Below are positions 25,074-33,499 of a stretch of 64,000 bases of DNA, in pieces. Position 1 is the stretch's first letter. Each line of letters starts with the position of its first letter. This stretch comes from an uncultured Treponema sp. (GTDB lineage: Bacteria > Spirochaetota > Spirochaetia > Treponematales > Treponemataceae). The notes under the pieces were generated by a model. It was not told the origin of the DNA. It was given only the letters and a program-made list of their open reading frames with translations, and made no database searches. The stretch covers positions 1 to 64,000 of the forward strand of contig CAMHMJ010000001.1 in NCBI GenBank assembly GCA_946186185.1, given 5' to 3'. Both the position numbers and the translations under genes were made by a program.

Positions 25074-25180
25074 ATGGCAAAATGGCAAATATGATTATAT
25101 AATTAAAGAAAGATAAACGAAATTGTCCGCGGGAAAAGATAATTCCCGCGGGAAAAAGTAAAAAATACGGGGAGTTTTAA

Positions 25181-25981
25181 TTGAAAACCAAAGAAGCCAT
25201 AATTGCTCAGCAAAAGTCCTTCATTCAAAAAATGAAAAATGTAACTTCCGCCCTGATAGATTCAATCAACAAGTCAGAGCTTGAAACCATTCTTCTTTCC
25301 GGAAGCGTTTCCCGGGGAGATTTTTTTCCGAAAAAGAAAGAAAACGGCGAAGACAACGGAATGGTGGATTTAATCGTCATGCGGAAAAAGGGGAGCAGTG
25401 TTAAGCCGGAAGAGATTTTCGGCCCTGACCAGGATCCGCCCATTCCCTATCACTGCATAAAATTTCAGGATGTCTGGTTTGAAATTCTCTTTACGGATTT
25501 TATCGACGCCGAAACTTTTTCTAAATATGAAGAACCGCGAAAATATTCGATTCTGGAATCTCAGATTTTATTCGACCCCAATGATTCTTATAAAAACGAA
25601 CTTGAAAAAATCAATTACCTAAAAAATGAGGAATTACCCGGTTACTTACAGGGCACTCTGGGCTACATTCATTACCTTATTTCCGATTACAAAAAAGACC
25701 GCTGGTACCGCCGGGAAGCCTTTATCCAGATGCACGAAAATCTGAATACCGCAATCCGCGCCGCAGTCCGCTGTCTTTTCTATATAAACGGGTTTTATTC
25801 GCCGGCAGAGGACAGATCTCTTTATTATTCCCACAGTCTGGAAAAGCTCCCCGAAAACTATAGAGAAGTGATTTCGCAGGTTTGCAATCAAATTTCAGAT
25901 TCCCAGGAAGATTATTTCCGCCGGGAAAAACTGTTTATGGAAAAAATTGTGGGATTTATTGAGAAGAATAAAGATTTTTAA
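25181..25981 (+). CDS. Nucleotidyltransferase-domain protein
   Basis: 266 aa. GSVSRGDFF near residue 40 and VDLIVM near 62 are the GS-x-x-RGD...D-x-[DIV] motif of the polymerase-beta nucleotidyltransferase superfamily. The C-terminal half is helical, rather like a HEPN or kanamycin nucleotidyltransferase C-domain. Possible roles include antibiotic adenylation or a minimal nucleotidyltransferase toxin-antitoxin pair; the ORF that follows 15 bp later could be its partner, but it has no HEPN motif. TTG start with GGGGAG 7 nt upstream. Confidence 0.65.
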   Translation: MKTKEAIIAQQKSFIQKMKNVTSALIDSINKSELETILLSGSVSRGDFFPKKKENGEDNGMVDLIVMRKKGSSVKPEEIFGPDQDPPIPYHCIKFQDVWFEILFTDFIDAETFSKYEEPRKYSILESQILFDPNDSYKNELEKINYLKNEELPGYLQGTLGYIHYLISDYKKDRWYRREAFIQMHENLNTAIRAAVRCLFYINGFYSPAEDRSLYYSHSLEKLPENYREVISQVCNQISDSQEDYFRREKLFMEKIVGFIEKNKDF

Positions 25982-25996
25982 TAGGGGGGGCGCACT

Positions 25997-26272
25997 GTGG
26001 AAAATATACTATTGAATGTCTGGATAGAAATGAAAAACGGGATTAAAGTCCGCCTGATGTCAAAAGACGTCTATAATTCTGATGAAAAATATATTTTGAT
26101 TCTGGAAATAAACGAAAACGAGGCAATCAGGAGTATTAACCTGATGGTAAAAGGCAGAAAGGTTTTTGATGCCTCCGGAAAATGCGTTGATTTTGGAGAG
26201 GCGTATCCCACAACTACAGACCATGGTAAAATGATGATCACAAAACAATTTATAAATGCCTGGTTGGGGTAG
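25997..26272 (+). CDS. Conserved small hypothetical protein
   Basis: 91 aa, GTG start with a GGGGGGG site. Predicted beta-rich by alternation (ILLNVWIEMKNGIKVRLM, EKYILILEI). No recognised motif. It follows the nucleotidyltransferase by 15 bp, so the two are probably cotranscribed. Confidence 0.5.
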   Translation: MENILLNVWIEMKNGIKVRLMSKDVYNSDEKYILILEINENEAIRSINLMVKGRKVFDASGKCVDFGEAYPTTTDHGKMMITKQFINAWLG

Positions 26273-26309
26273 GCGTATAACGGGTAAAACACTAGACAGG
26301 CAGTGGATT

Positions 26310-27170
26310 CTACTCCAGATACTGCTTTGCTGTTCTTTCTACTTGTTTTGGAGAGAGAGGCGAGGCTGAAGTTTCCATGGAGATTATCAGTTTTTTTCCA
26401 GGGAAGATACCGTTCTTTTCATAGAGTCTCAGTTTTTGTGCAGCGGAGGATGCGTATTCGGCGTCGTCCATCATTCCAAAGTGCTCCCAGATAAATTCCT
26501 GTCGGGTTCTGAGATTGAGACAGATAAAATCCGGGTGGAAAGTGTGTCGTTCGCCTTTTTCTGTTGTGATATTCAGCGGAAATTCGTAGCGGTATGGTAT
26601 GTTAAGGCGGTGCAGTGTGTCGGCAATTATGATTTCTGATTTTGAGCGAAGCCGTTCGCCTCGTGAGGTGTACAGTTCAGGAGTATCTTCTGAAAATGCT
26701 TTTGGGGAATATTGTACATTTTGCCAGAGTTCTGCAAAATCTTCAGCGGGAAGACAGGCTGGGGTCACGAGCGGACGGCGGAGTTTGTGTAATTTTTTGA
26801 AAATCTGTGCTGCTGGGGGCGCTGATTTTAGAAGCCGTTTGTATGAACGAAGAGTTTTTTGCAGAAACTTCAATTCTTTTTTGAGGGTTGCAATCAGTTT
26901 CTTATCGTAGTCTTTTTGAGCCAGGGCTTTTACAAGCTTATTGTTTTTTGCCGGAATATATTTTCCATGGGTGTCGCCGGTTTTTGTTATCTGATAAAAC
27001 TGCGTGGTTTTGCCACTTTTCGAAAAGCGTAGAGAGCCCTCCGGTGCGTTTTGTAGTGCCTTTTGTTTTTGTTCCAGAAGAGTACTTATCTCGGAAAGCC
27101 TTGCGGTCAGGAGCGGCTCCAGGAAAAACGGAGAAAGCTGTTCATTTTCGATACTTTTTGTTATTTGCAT
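26310..27170 (-). CDS. Predicted PD-(D/E)xK-type nuclease-like protein
   Basis: 286 aa. The first 120 residues are Lys/Leu/Gln-rich and helical or coiled-coil. The last 130 contain a spaced set of acidic residues typical of PD-(D/E)xK nucleases: RSKSEIIIADTL (Glu), then YRYEFPL, then FHPDFICLN (Asp) and EFIWEHFGMMDD (Glu). Proteins of this plan occur widely as uncharacterised host genes. It may cut DNA or be a mobile-element relic. The gene is directly next to the palindromic repeat array that starts 74 bp upstream of its start codon. No function should be assumed from that. Confidence 0.6.
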   Translation of the reverse strand: MQITKSIENEQLSPFFLEPLLTARLSEISTLLEQKQKALQNAPEGSLRFSKSGKTTQFYQITKTGDTHGKYIPAKNNKLVKALAQKDYDKKLIATLKKELKFLQKTLRSYKRLLKSAPPAAQIFKKLHKLRRPLVTPACLPAEDFAELWQNVQYSPKAFSEDTPELYTSRGERLRSKSEIIIADTLHRLNIPYRYEFPLNITTEKGERHTFHPDFICLNLRTRQEFIWEHFGMMDDAEYASSAAQKLRLYEKNGIFPGKKLIISMETSASPLSPKQVERTAKQYLE

Positions 27171-27243
27171 ACTATAAAATTAATTATTTTATTCTTAGGC
27201 GGCAAGAAAAAAATGAAAAAAAATGAAGATTGGTGTTTGAAAA

Positions 27244-27661
27244 ACGGATAATATATGATGAAAAGTTATATTTATCCGTACGAATCCTTGTTTTACTGTC
27301 GCTTTGATTAAGGAAACACAGATAAATAAGTAAAAAAAGTATAATCTAACCGTAGATATTCAATTAATGCTCCCGGAAATATCTAAAATCTGGGCGAAAC
27401 TACGGATAAAATAGAGTAAAAAGTGTCGTTTATCCGTGGGAAAAAGCCAAAATCTGCTTAGCAATATCCGGAAACGGAGATAACTACGGATAAATAAGAG
27501 TAAATAATGTCGTTTATCCGTGAATAACTACTAAAAAACTCATTGGAATATCTATTTTCAGCGTAAATATACGGATAAAACAGGCTAAAAAGCGTATTTT
27601 ATCCGTGGATAATCAATTAAAACACTCTGAAATAATTAAAATCGGAGAAAAATACGGATAA
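27244..27661. repeat. Array of five 36-nt palindromic units in a ~84-bp tandem repeat
   Basis: Units at 27244-27279, 27318-27353, 27402-27437, 27486-27521 and 27571-27606 are each exactly 36 nt; a sixth half-unit starts at 27654. The three inner units begin ACGGATAAA and end TTTATCCGT, a perfect 9-bp inverted repeat around an 18-nt A-rich centre. Intervals are 38, 48, 48, 49 and 47 nt and share a GGAAATATCT-like core, so the whole 84-bp unit is repeated. Outer units are the most decayed. No reading frame. Discussed under findings. Confidence 0.85.
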
Positions 27662-27687
27662 TTTGTAATAATGAGGGCCGTGCCACT

Positions 27688-27743
27688 GAATTGTTCACAC
27701 AGAATTGTTCATAATAGAAACTTTCCGCTCTATGGTTTATAAT
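27688..27743 (+). promoter_or_regulatory. Methyltransferase promoter with duplicated GAATTGTTCA
   Basis: TAGAAA (27715-27720), 17-bp spacer, TATAAT (27738-27743). Just upstream the 10-mer GAATTGTTCA occurs at 27688 and 27702, 14 bp apart, a possible regulator site. Confidence 0.55.
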
Positions 27744-27771
27744 CAACTAAAACCTGCTATGGAGGCTTACT

Positions 27772-28563
27772 ATGGACATTACTGACAGCAGAATCGATGC
27801 CGGAAAGGCTTTTGACTGGGGGCGGACTTCTAAGGATTACGCAAAATACCGGGATATTTATCCTGAGCTCTTTTACAAAAAAATTGTGAAAAGGGGACTT
27901 TGCGTTGAAGGACAGCGGGTTCTGGATGTTGGAACTGGAACTGGTGTGCTTCCCCGGAATATGTACCGTTTTGGCGCCCACTGGACCGGGACAGACATTT
28001 CTCCGGAGCAGATTGAACAGGCAAAGCGGCTCTCCCATGAAGCGGGAATGAAAATCGATTTTTTCGCCGTTCCCACTGAGAAACTTGATTTTCCAAAGGA
28101 AAGCTTTGATGTGATTACGGCCTGCCAGTGTTTCTGGTATTTTGACCATGAACATGTAATGCCAAAACTGGCGGAGCTTCTAAAGCCCAACGGAAAACTG
28201 GTGATTCTTTTTATGGCCTGGCTTCCATTTGAGGATGAAATTGCCGGAAAGAGCGAAGAACTGGTCTTGAAATACAGCCCGAACTGGACGGGAGCAGGGC
28301 AGACCAGGAAGCCAAACTGGGTTCCGGAAGTCGCCTTTAACAATTTTGAACTTGAAGACCATGAGGAATACGATGTGATGGTTCCTTTTACAAAAGAATC
28401 CTGGCACGGAAGAATGAAGGCCTGCCGCGGAGTAGGAGCATCTTTGTCCGGCGACGAACTTGCAGCCTGGGAAGAGGAACATCGTCGGCTTCTGGATAAA
28501 ATCGCACCGAAACAGTTTGAGGTAAAACACTTTGCCGCAATCACGGTGCTGAAGAAAAAATAG
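27772..28563 (+). CDS. Class I SAM-dependent methyltransferase
   Basis: 263 aa. VLDVGTGTG near residue 48-56 is the SAM-binding motif I; TGTDISPEQIEQAK follows as motif post I, and DVITACQCFWYFDHE matches the motif IV/V region. The methyl acceptor is unknown; the overall form is that of the UbiE/small-molecule group. A strong GGAGG site precedes the start. First gene of a plus-strand run with the HIT and HAD genes. Confidence 0.85.
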   Translation: MDITDSRIDAGKAFDWGRTSKDYAKYRDIYPELFYKKIVKRGLCVEGQRVLDVGTGTGVLPRNMYRFGAHWTGTDISPEQIEQAKRLSHEAGMKIDFFAVPTEKLDFPKESFDVITACQCFWYFDHEHVMPKLAELLKPNGKLVILFMAWLPFEDEIAGKSEELVLKYSPNWTGAGQTRKPNWVPEVAFNNFELEDHEEYDVMVPFTKESWHGRMKACRGVGASLSGDELAAWEEEHRRLLDKIAPKQFEVKHFAAITVLKKK

Positions 28564-28605
28564 TTTCGCAGGCGGAATAATATTGGAAGCATATCGGAGG
28601 GAAAC

Positions 28606-29070
28606 ATGTGCTTAATTTGCGATAGAATCAATATGATTAAAAACGGAACAAATCCGTACTTTGTAAAAGAACTTGAAACCGGCTATGTGGTAATCGGTGA
28701 CAATCAGTATTTTAAGGGCTATACGCTCTTTCTTCTTAAAGAACACAAAACCGAGCTTTACCAGCTGGATCCTGAAACAAAAGTAAAATTCCTTGAAGAA
28801 ATGTCCCTTGTAGGCGAGGCATGTGCAAAAGCTTTCGGTGCCGAAAAAATGAACTACGAACTTTTGGGAATGGGCGACCAGCACGTTCACTGGCATCTTT
28901 TTCCAAGAGCCTTTGGCGACCTCGGTCAGTACGGCGTAAACGGGAACGGCCCTGTCTGGTGGCTTCCGAAAGAAAAAATGTGGTCAGAAGATGTGATGAT
29001 AAAGGGTGAAGAACTGGAGGAGTTGAAGAAAAAGCTGCGGAGTGAGTTGGATAAGCTTTTCAGCCGATAG
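28606..29070 (+). CDS. HIT-family hydrolase
   Basis: 154 aa. DQHVHWHLFPR is the histidine triad (HxHxH) that carries out nucleotidyl transfer; CLICDRI at the start supplies a Cys pair as in zinc-binding HIT proteins. Likely hydrolyses nucleotide phosphoramidates or diadenosine polyphosphates in the cytoplasm. GGAGG site; 42 bp after the methyltransferase. Confidence 0.87.
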   Translation: MCLICDRINMIKNGTNPYFVKELETGYVVIGDNQYFKGYTLFLLKEHKTELYQLDPETKVKFLEEMSLVGEACAKAFGAEKMNYELLGMGDQHVHWHLFPRAFGDLGQYGVNGNGPVWWLPKEKMWSEDVMIKGEELEELKKKLRSELDKLFSR

Positions 29071-29095
29071 AAAGTTTGTCTTTAGGAAAATACTT

Positions 29096-29815
29096 ATGAA
29101 CGCAAAAACAAATTCTCCCTCATGGCTCTTTTTCGACATTGGTTCAACTTTGGTTGATGAAACTAAAGTATACGAAGGCCGCTTTAAATATATCGCAGAA
29201 AAATCCGGGCTTTCCTATGATGAAGTCTGCGATTCCGCCCTTGAATTATTTAAGCAGAATAAAAAAGGCGACAAGGAACTTATGAAGCGACTTGGGCTCC
29301 CGATTCCAGAATGGAAGAGTGCAGATGAGGTCCTGTATCCAGACGCTAAATCAGTCCTTCAAAAATTAAGCTGGAAAACCGGCGGAAAATATAAAATCGG
29401 AATTATCGCAAATCAGAATCCGGGTTCAAAAGAACGGCTAAAATCTTTTGGTATTTTAGAATACATCGACCTGGTGGTTGCCTCGGCAGAAGAAGGCTGT
29501 GCAAAACCGGACAGAAAAATCTTTGAAATCGCTCTTTCCCGTGCAGGGTTAGAGGGTCAGGCAGCAAACGCAGTCATGATTGGAGACCGCATCGACAACG
29601 ATATAATTCCTGCAAATGAGATCGGCATGAAAACTCTCTGGGTAAAACAGGGCTATGGAAAATACTGGAGATTTTCGAGGGAGGCGGAAAACAGGGAGTT
29701 TAAAGGGGCTCTTGCGAAGGCTCCAGAAAATGCTTCTGAGACGGTTCCAGAAAGGACTTCTGAAAGGGCGGATTTTGAAGTGGACGATTTGACCGGGGTT
29801 CTGGAGATTTTTTAA
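29096..29815 (+). CDS. HAD-superfamily hydrolase with altered motif I
   Basis: 239 aa. FFDIGSTLVDE (Asp14) is HAD motif I, with the second catalytic Asp replaced by Gly as in a subset of HAD proteins; IANQNPGS gives motif II; GCAKPDRKIF and MIGDRIDNDI give motifs III and IV. Because the usual general acid-base Asp is missing, activity may be limited to an unusual substrate. The last 35 residues are Glu/Arg/Ser-rich and lie outside the fold. Start at 29096 with AGGA upstream; the earlier frame from 29042 overlaps the HIT gene. Confidence 0.8.
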   Translation: MNAKTNSPSWLFFDIGSTLVDETKVYEGRFKYIAEKSGLSYDEVCDSALELFKQNKKGDKELMKRLGLPIPEWKSADEVLYPDAKSVLQKLSWKTGGKYKIGIIANQNPGSKERLKSFGILEYIDLVVASAEEGCAKPDRKIFEIALSRAGLEGQAANAVMIGDRIDNDIIPANEIGMKTLWVKQGYGKYWRFSREAENREFKGALAKAPENASETVPERTSERADFEVDDLTGVLEIF

Positions 29816-29820
29816 GAGCT

Positions 29821-29845
29821 GGTCATTTCGAGAGCCTCAATGACC
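29821..29845. repeat. Short hairpin, GGTCATT/AATGACC stem
   Basis: Second copy of the hairpin at 7-31: loop TCGAGAGCCTC differs by one base, the stem by two compensated pairs. Followed by the duplicated word GTTATGCAATG at 29850 and 29872. Confidence 0.6.
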
Positions 29846-29938
29846 GCATTGGTTATGCAATGGCTGCTTTTGTTATGCAATGACCGAATTGTTTAATGAA
29901 CGCATTTTATTGTAAAATATCACATAGAGGTTAAAAAA

Positions 29939-30892
29939 ATGCAAAAAATTCTTATCACCGGTGGAACAACTTTTGTAAGTAAGTATACGGCATCCTATTT
30001 TGTACAGCGCGGATATGAGGTCTATGTTCTGAACCGCGGAAATAAGGAGCAGGTTCCCGGCGTTCATCTTTTAAAATGCGACCGCCACAATAGTCAGAAA
30101 CTCCAAAAACTGCTTTCTCCCTACAGTTTCGACGCGGTTCTCGATATTACTTCTTATAGGGACTCTGATATAAACGATTTTGTTACGGCGTTGGGCAATT
30201 TTAGGAAATACATTATGGTAAGTTCCAGCGCGGTTTACCCTGAAACTGAAAAGCAGCCTTTTGTTGAAACAGCCCGGCTTGGCGAAAATAAATTCTGGAG
30301 CACTTACGGAACAGATAAAATTGCAGCAGAGAAGGCACTCCTGAATCTAGTGCCGGATGCCTATATTGTCCGCCCGCCATATTTGTACGGTCCCATGAAC
30401 AATGTTTACCGGGAAGCCTTTGTTTTTGACTGCGCCATGGCCGGCCGGCCATTTTATCTTCCAAAGGACGGAAGCCTTAAACTTCAGTTTTTTATGGTAG
30501 AAGATTTGTGCAGATTTTTTGAAGCGATTTTGAATGATGATGTCGGCGGTCACAGGAACCTCAACTCGGAGCGCATTTTTAATGTGGGAAATGAAGACTG
30601 CATTCCAATCCGGGACTGGGTAAGCCTCTGCTATGCCGCATGTGGAAAAGTTCCTGAGTTCATTGAAGTTCATTCCGAATCTGATTTTAGAAAGTTTTTC
30701 CCGTTTTACAATTACGAATACAAACTGGATGTTTCAAGGCAGAAAAAACTTTTGCCTTCAACAATGCCGCTGGAAGAAGGAATAAAGCTTGCCTTCAACT
30801 GGTATAAGGACGATGCTCACCAGAAAGAAGTGAACAAAAAGCCGTATTTTGATTTTATAGACAATGAGCTTTCAGAAGCTGGAAATAGGTGA
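29939..30892 (+). CDS. NAD-dependent epimerase/dehydratase (extended SDR)
   Basis: 317 aa. The N-terminal ILITGGTTFVSKYTA fits the Rossmann nucleotide-binding loop of the atypical extended SDR group. SSSAVYPET near 99-107 supplies Ser, and YGTDKIAAE near 126-134 supplies the Tyr/Lys pair. Presumably acts on a nucleotide-sugar, though similar proteins work on mRNA-binding or small molecules. GAGGT site upstream. Confidence 0.8.
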   Translation: MQKILITGGTTFVSKYTASYFVQRGYEVYVLNRGNKEQVPGVHLLKCDRHNSQKLQKLLSPYSFDAVLDITSYRDSDINDFVTALGNFRKYIMVSSSAVYPETEKQPFVETARLGENKFWSTYGTDKIAAEKALLNLVPDAYIVRPPYLYGPMNNVYREAFVFDCAMAGRPFYLPKDGSLKLQFFMVEDLCRFFEAILNDDVGGHRNLNSERIFNVGNEDCIPIRDWVSLCYAACGKVPEFIEVHSESDFRKFFPFYNYEYKLDVSRQKKLLPSTMPLEEGIKLAFNWYKDDAHQKEVNKKPYFDFIDNELSEAGNR

Positions 30893-30899
30893 GACGAAA

Positions 30900-31607
30900 A
30901 TGCGTGAGGCGGGAATGCCCGATAACGAAATGCTTAAGCAATTTGACGAAAAATATCTTCCTTCTCTTGTAACACGGCTATTGCCCCTGTGGAATGTTCC
31001 CGGCGAAAGTGAAGCCTTTAACCGTCGCTATGTGGAAATGATTATCCGCACTAATATGCACGAAAATGACTTGCAGTTTATGCTGACAGACGATGGAGAA
31101 ACTTGTTCGGGTGGCGAAGGCTGTTCCGGCGAAGAGAAATATATATCAGGAGAAGCGGCTGGTACAGAAGGCATACAGGAACTAAAAGCCATTGCCTTTG
31201 GTGCGACAAAAGGTGACAAATCTGACGACGGCTGGTTCTCCCGCCTTGTGGAAAGTGCTTCCGCCCGCGAAGGGGTAATCTTTGAAAACGGCCGTCGCTA
31301 CCTTAATTATATGGAAGAAAAAACTTTTTCCCTCATGAGCCCGGAGGACGTAAAGCTCTGCCTTTTTGTAAGCCTTGAAACAGGCTGGGGAAGCCGGATT
31401 TTAAGCGAAGCGGTAAGGGAGTTCAAATCTCGCGGCTACAAAAACATGTTTCTGTGGACAGACTGCGAGTGCAATGTTCAGTGGTATTTTGATAACGGTT
31501 GGGAACTTCTGTGCGAAGAAGAATACGAGCCCTTTTCCACCGGTTCTGGGGATGGCAGAACAAAATATATGACTTATATTTTTAAGAAGCCTGTAGAATG
31601 TGGTTGA
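30900..31607 (+). CDS. GNAT-like acetyltransferase
   Basis: 235 aa. The C-terminal half, with LCLFVSLETGWGSRILSEA and CNVQWYFDNGWELL, matches the acetyl-CoA-binding loop and last strand of the GNAT fold. A Gly/Glu/Ser-rich insert (about residues 68-90) interrupts the N-terminal half. The start overlaps the end of the epimerase frame region by a few bases (stop 30892, start 30900) with GGTGAG as Shine-Dalgarno. Substrate unknown. Confidence 0.65.
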   Translation: MREAGMPDNEMLKQFDEKYLPSLVTRLLPLWNVPGESEAFNRRYVEMIIRTNMHENDLQFMLTDDGETCSGGEGCSGEEKYISGEAAGTEGIQELKAIAFGATKGDKSDDGWFSRLVESASAREGVIFENGRRYLNYMEEKTFSLMSPEDVKLCLFVSLETGWGSRILSEAVREFKSRGYKNMFLWTDCECNVQWYFDNGWELLCEEEYEPFSTGSGDGRTKYMTYIFKKPVECG

Positions 31608-31664
31608 AAAGGTATCAGAAAAACTATATTTTGAAAACGGAGGAGCGATTTATCGCGAATTGAA

Positions 31665-32021
31665 ATGGTAAAACTATACTGCTACGACCGCTGTTCAACC
31701 TGCAAAAAGGCTGTCGACTGGCTGAACGCACACAAAATTGAATTTGAAAAAATCGACATCAAGGGCGACCATCCGGATGAAAAAACTCTCCGTGCCCTTC
31801 ACGCAAAAAGCGGACTTGAATTAAAACGCTTTTTCAATACCAGCGGGATTTTGTACCGCGAAATGGAACTTTCAAAAAAACTTCCGTCAATGAGCGACGA
31901 CGAAAAGTTCCAGCTCCTTTCAACCGACGGAATGCTGGTAAAACGCCCCCTTCTTGTAACAGATGATGCAGTCTGCACCGGCTTTAGAGAAGAGGAGTGG
32001 AAGAAGGCTCTGCTGAAATAA
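31665..32021 (+). CDS. Spx/ArsC-family protein
   Basis: 118 aa. CSTCKKAVDWL has the CxxC thiol pair at residues 9-12; the GDHPDEKTLRALHAKSGLELKRFFNTSG stretch (split here as GDHPDEKTL and FFNTSG) is the classical Spx/YffB signature; RPLLVTDD is the ArsC C-terminal block. Likely a thiol-active small protein. The window's second ArsC-like gene (15134) lacks the CxxC. Confidence 0.82.
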   Translation: MVKLYCYDRCSTCKKAVDWLNAHKIEFEKIDIKGDHPDEKTLRALHAKSGLELKRFFNTSGILYREMELSKKLPSMSDDEKFQLLSTDGMLVKRPLLVTDDAVCTGFREEEWKKALLK

Positions 32022-32046
32022 AATCTACACCAGGAGGAGTACAAAA

Positions 32047-32778
32047 ATGAAAGCCAACTCAATTGAACTACTTAAAGACGCCTACGGCGGAACCTTCGAA
32101 GAAAATGTAAAAACGGTTTTGAACAGGTATTTCGATTCTGACTGTGCCGGAAAACGCTGGAATCAGATTGTCGAAAAATATTCTGAGCTTTTCAAAAAGC
32201 ATAACATTTCAGAAGAAGATGAAGATGCGGTGTATTATATTTTGCCGTCGGTTGCAGTGTACAGAGTTTTAGAAGAATCCGGCGCGTCGGAGAAGGGGGC
32301 CGCCTGTTCAGACGATAAAGCGTGCGTAGCCGCCTCGGAGAACAAGTTTACCTTCACTCCGGATACAAGGTTTTCCGACAATTCCTCAAACGGCTCTTCA
32401 TGCTTTGACGCTCTTTCCATTTTTCGCGAAATCTATTTTATCGACGGCCAGCGGGGTCACGACTATCTTGTAAACCGCTTCCGCGAGGACGAAGCATTTT
32501 TAAAGGGCTTCCCCCAGGATTTTCTGCGTACAGTCGGCGAAGGTAAGTGCGAGGTAATTTCCGATACTCCGGAATACACGGAATTCCATGTAAAAAGCTG
32601 CCGCTTTCTTGAGCTTACAAAGGAGCTTGGCTGCCCGGAAATCTGTTCGGTTTTCTGCGACCTTGACACTTTGATGTATACCAATATGCATCCGAAACTT
32701 TCCTATAACCGGGATAAAACTTTGTATGCCGGCCACGACTGCTGCAATTTTTCAATGCGGTATGTGGAAAAGGAGTGA
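32047..32778 (+). CDS. L-2-amino-thiazoline-4-carboxylic acid hydrolase-like protein
   Basis: 243 aa. The C-terminal part with CSVFCDLDTLMY, HPKLSYNRDKTLYAG and DCCNFSMRY follows the ATC hydrolase family pattern (Cys, Asp, then R..TL..G...C.F). Such enzymes open the thiazoline ring in L-cysteine synthesis, but many homologs are uncharacterised. A Ser/Ala/Asp-rich insert at about residues 78-118 is outside the fold. AGGAGG site before the start. Confidence 0.65.
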   Translation: MKANSIELLKDAYGGTFEENVKTVLNRYFDSDCAGKRWNQIVEKYSELFKKHNISEEDEDAVYYILPSVAVYRVLEESGASEKGAACSDDKACVAASENKFTFTPDTRFSDNSSNGSSCFDALSIFREIYFIDGQRGHDYLVNRFREDEAFLKGFPQDFLRTVGEGKCEVISDTPEYTEFHVKSCRFLELTKELGCPEICSVFCDLDTLMYTNMHPKLSYNRDKTLYAGHDCCNFSMRYVEKE

Positions 32779-32788
32779 GGAATTAATT

Positions 32789-33259
32789 ATGAACCTGACA
32801 ATACGAAAAGTTACCATTGCCGACTACGATGCAATCTACTCCCTGTGGTGCAGTACCGAACAAACTCGCCGCGCCATGAATCCGGTGGATGACAGCCGGG
32901 AGGGAATTGAAAAATACCTTAAGCGAAACCCCAACACCTGTTTTCTTGCAGAATCCAAAGACGGTACCGGAGATGCGCCCGAAATTGAAGGCGTAATCCT
33001 CACCGGTCATGACGGACGCCGGGCTATAATTCATCATTTGTGCGTTCATCCGGCTTACAGGCGGGAAGGGGTTGCAAGCGCACTGGTAAAAAAAGCAGAA
33101 GAAGCTCTGAAAGAAGAAGGAATCAATAAAATCTTTGGGCTGGTGTTCAAGGATAACGATACGGCAAATGCCTTTTGGGAAAATCAGGGCTACACTCTCC
33201 GCACAAACCTGAATTACAGGAATAAAAGTTTGAACGCAGGTGTTCCTCAGGGAGAATAA
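32789..33259 (+). CDS. GNAT-family N-acetyltransferase
   Basis: 156 aa, the normal length. RRAIIHHLCVHPAYRREGVA carries motif A, with the acetyl-CoA pyrophosphate loop RREGVA; NDTANAFWENQGY is motif B. Start at 32789 follows GAGG and lies 10 bp after the ATC hydrolase-like gene, in the same operon. Its 3' end is duplicated downstream. Confidence 0.85.
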   Translation: MNLTIRKVTIADYDAIYSLWCSTEQTRRAMNPVDDSREGIEKYLKRNPNTCFLAESKDGTGDAPEIEGVILTGHDGRRAIIHHLCVHPAYRREGVASALVKKAEEALKEEGINKIFGLVFKDNDTANAFWENQGYTLRTNLNYRNKSLNAGVPQGE

Positions 33260-33499
33260 AACTGAGCCCCGGGAAGAATAACGGGCTGGCAGGACGAGTA
33301 GCGCTGTGGCAAGGTGAATAAAACGGTGTCTTGCAGGCGGTATAACAAATCGGGCGAAGATTATTAAGTCGGCGGAATACTTGTGTCTGGCGGACGGAAC
33401 AAAAGGGAGAATAAAACTGGGCCCCGGGAAGAATAGCGGGCTGGCAGGACGAATGAAATTGTGCCTGGCTGGCGGAACAACAGAAGTGAAGGAAGATAT
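33250..33499 (+). repeat. Repeat-rich spacer with duplicated gene 3' end
   Basis: The last 10 bases of the acetyltransferase gene and the 38 following recur at 33405-33452 with three or so changes (GGGAGAATAAAACTG and CGGGCTGGCAGGACGA in both). Between and after them are short imperfect repeats of GGCGGAA(T)AA and GGCGGACGGAACAA. No supportable frame. Confidence 0.7.

Noticed and set aside
27244..27661. A CRISPR array
   Set aside because: Unit length of 36 nt and spacing near 48 nt look like CRISPR, but repeats differ between copies, intervals share sequence with each other, both ends are decayed, and no cas genes are present.
33461..33499. GTG start of the histidine phosphatase at 33461
   Set aside because: It lies in repeat-rich spacer and lacks a Shine-Dalgarno; ATG 33500 has GAAGGAAG.
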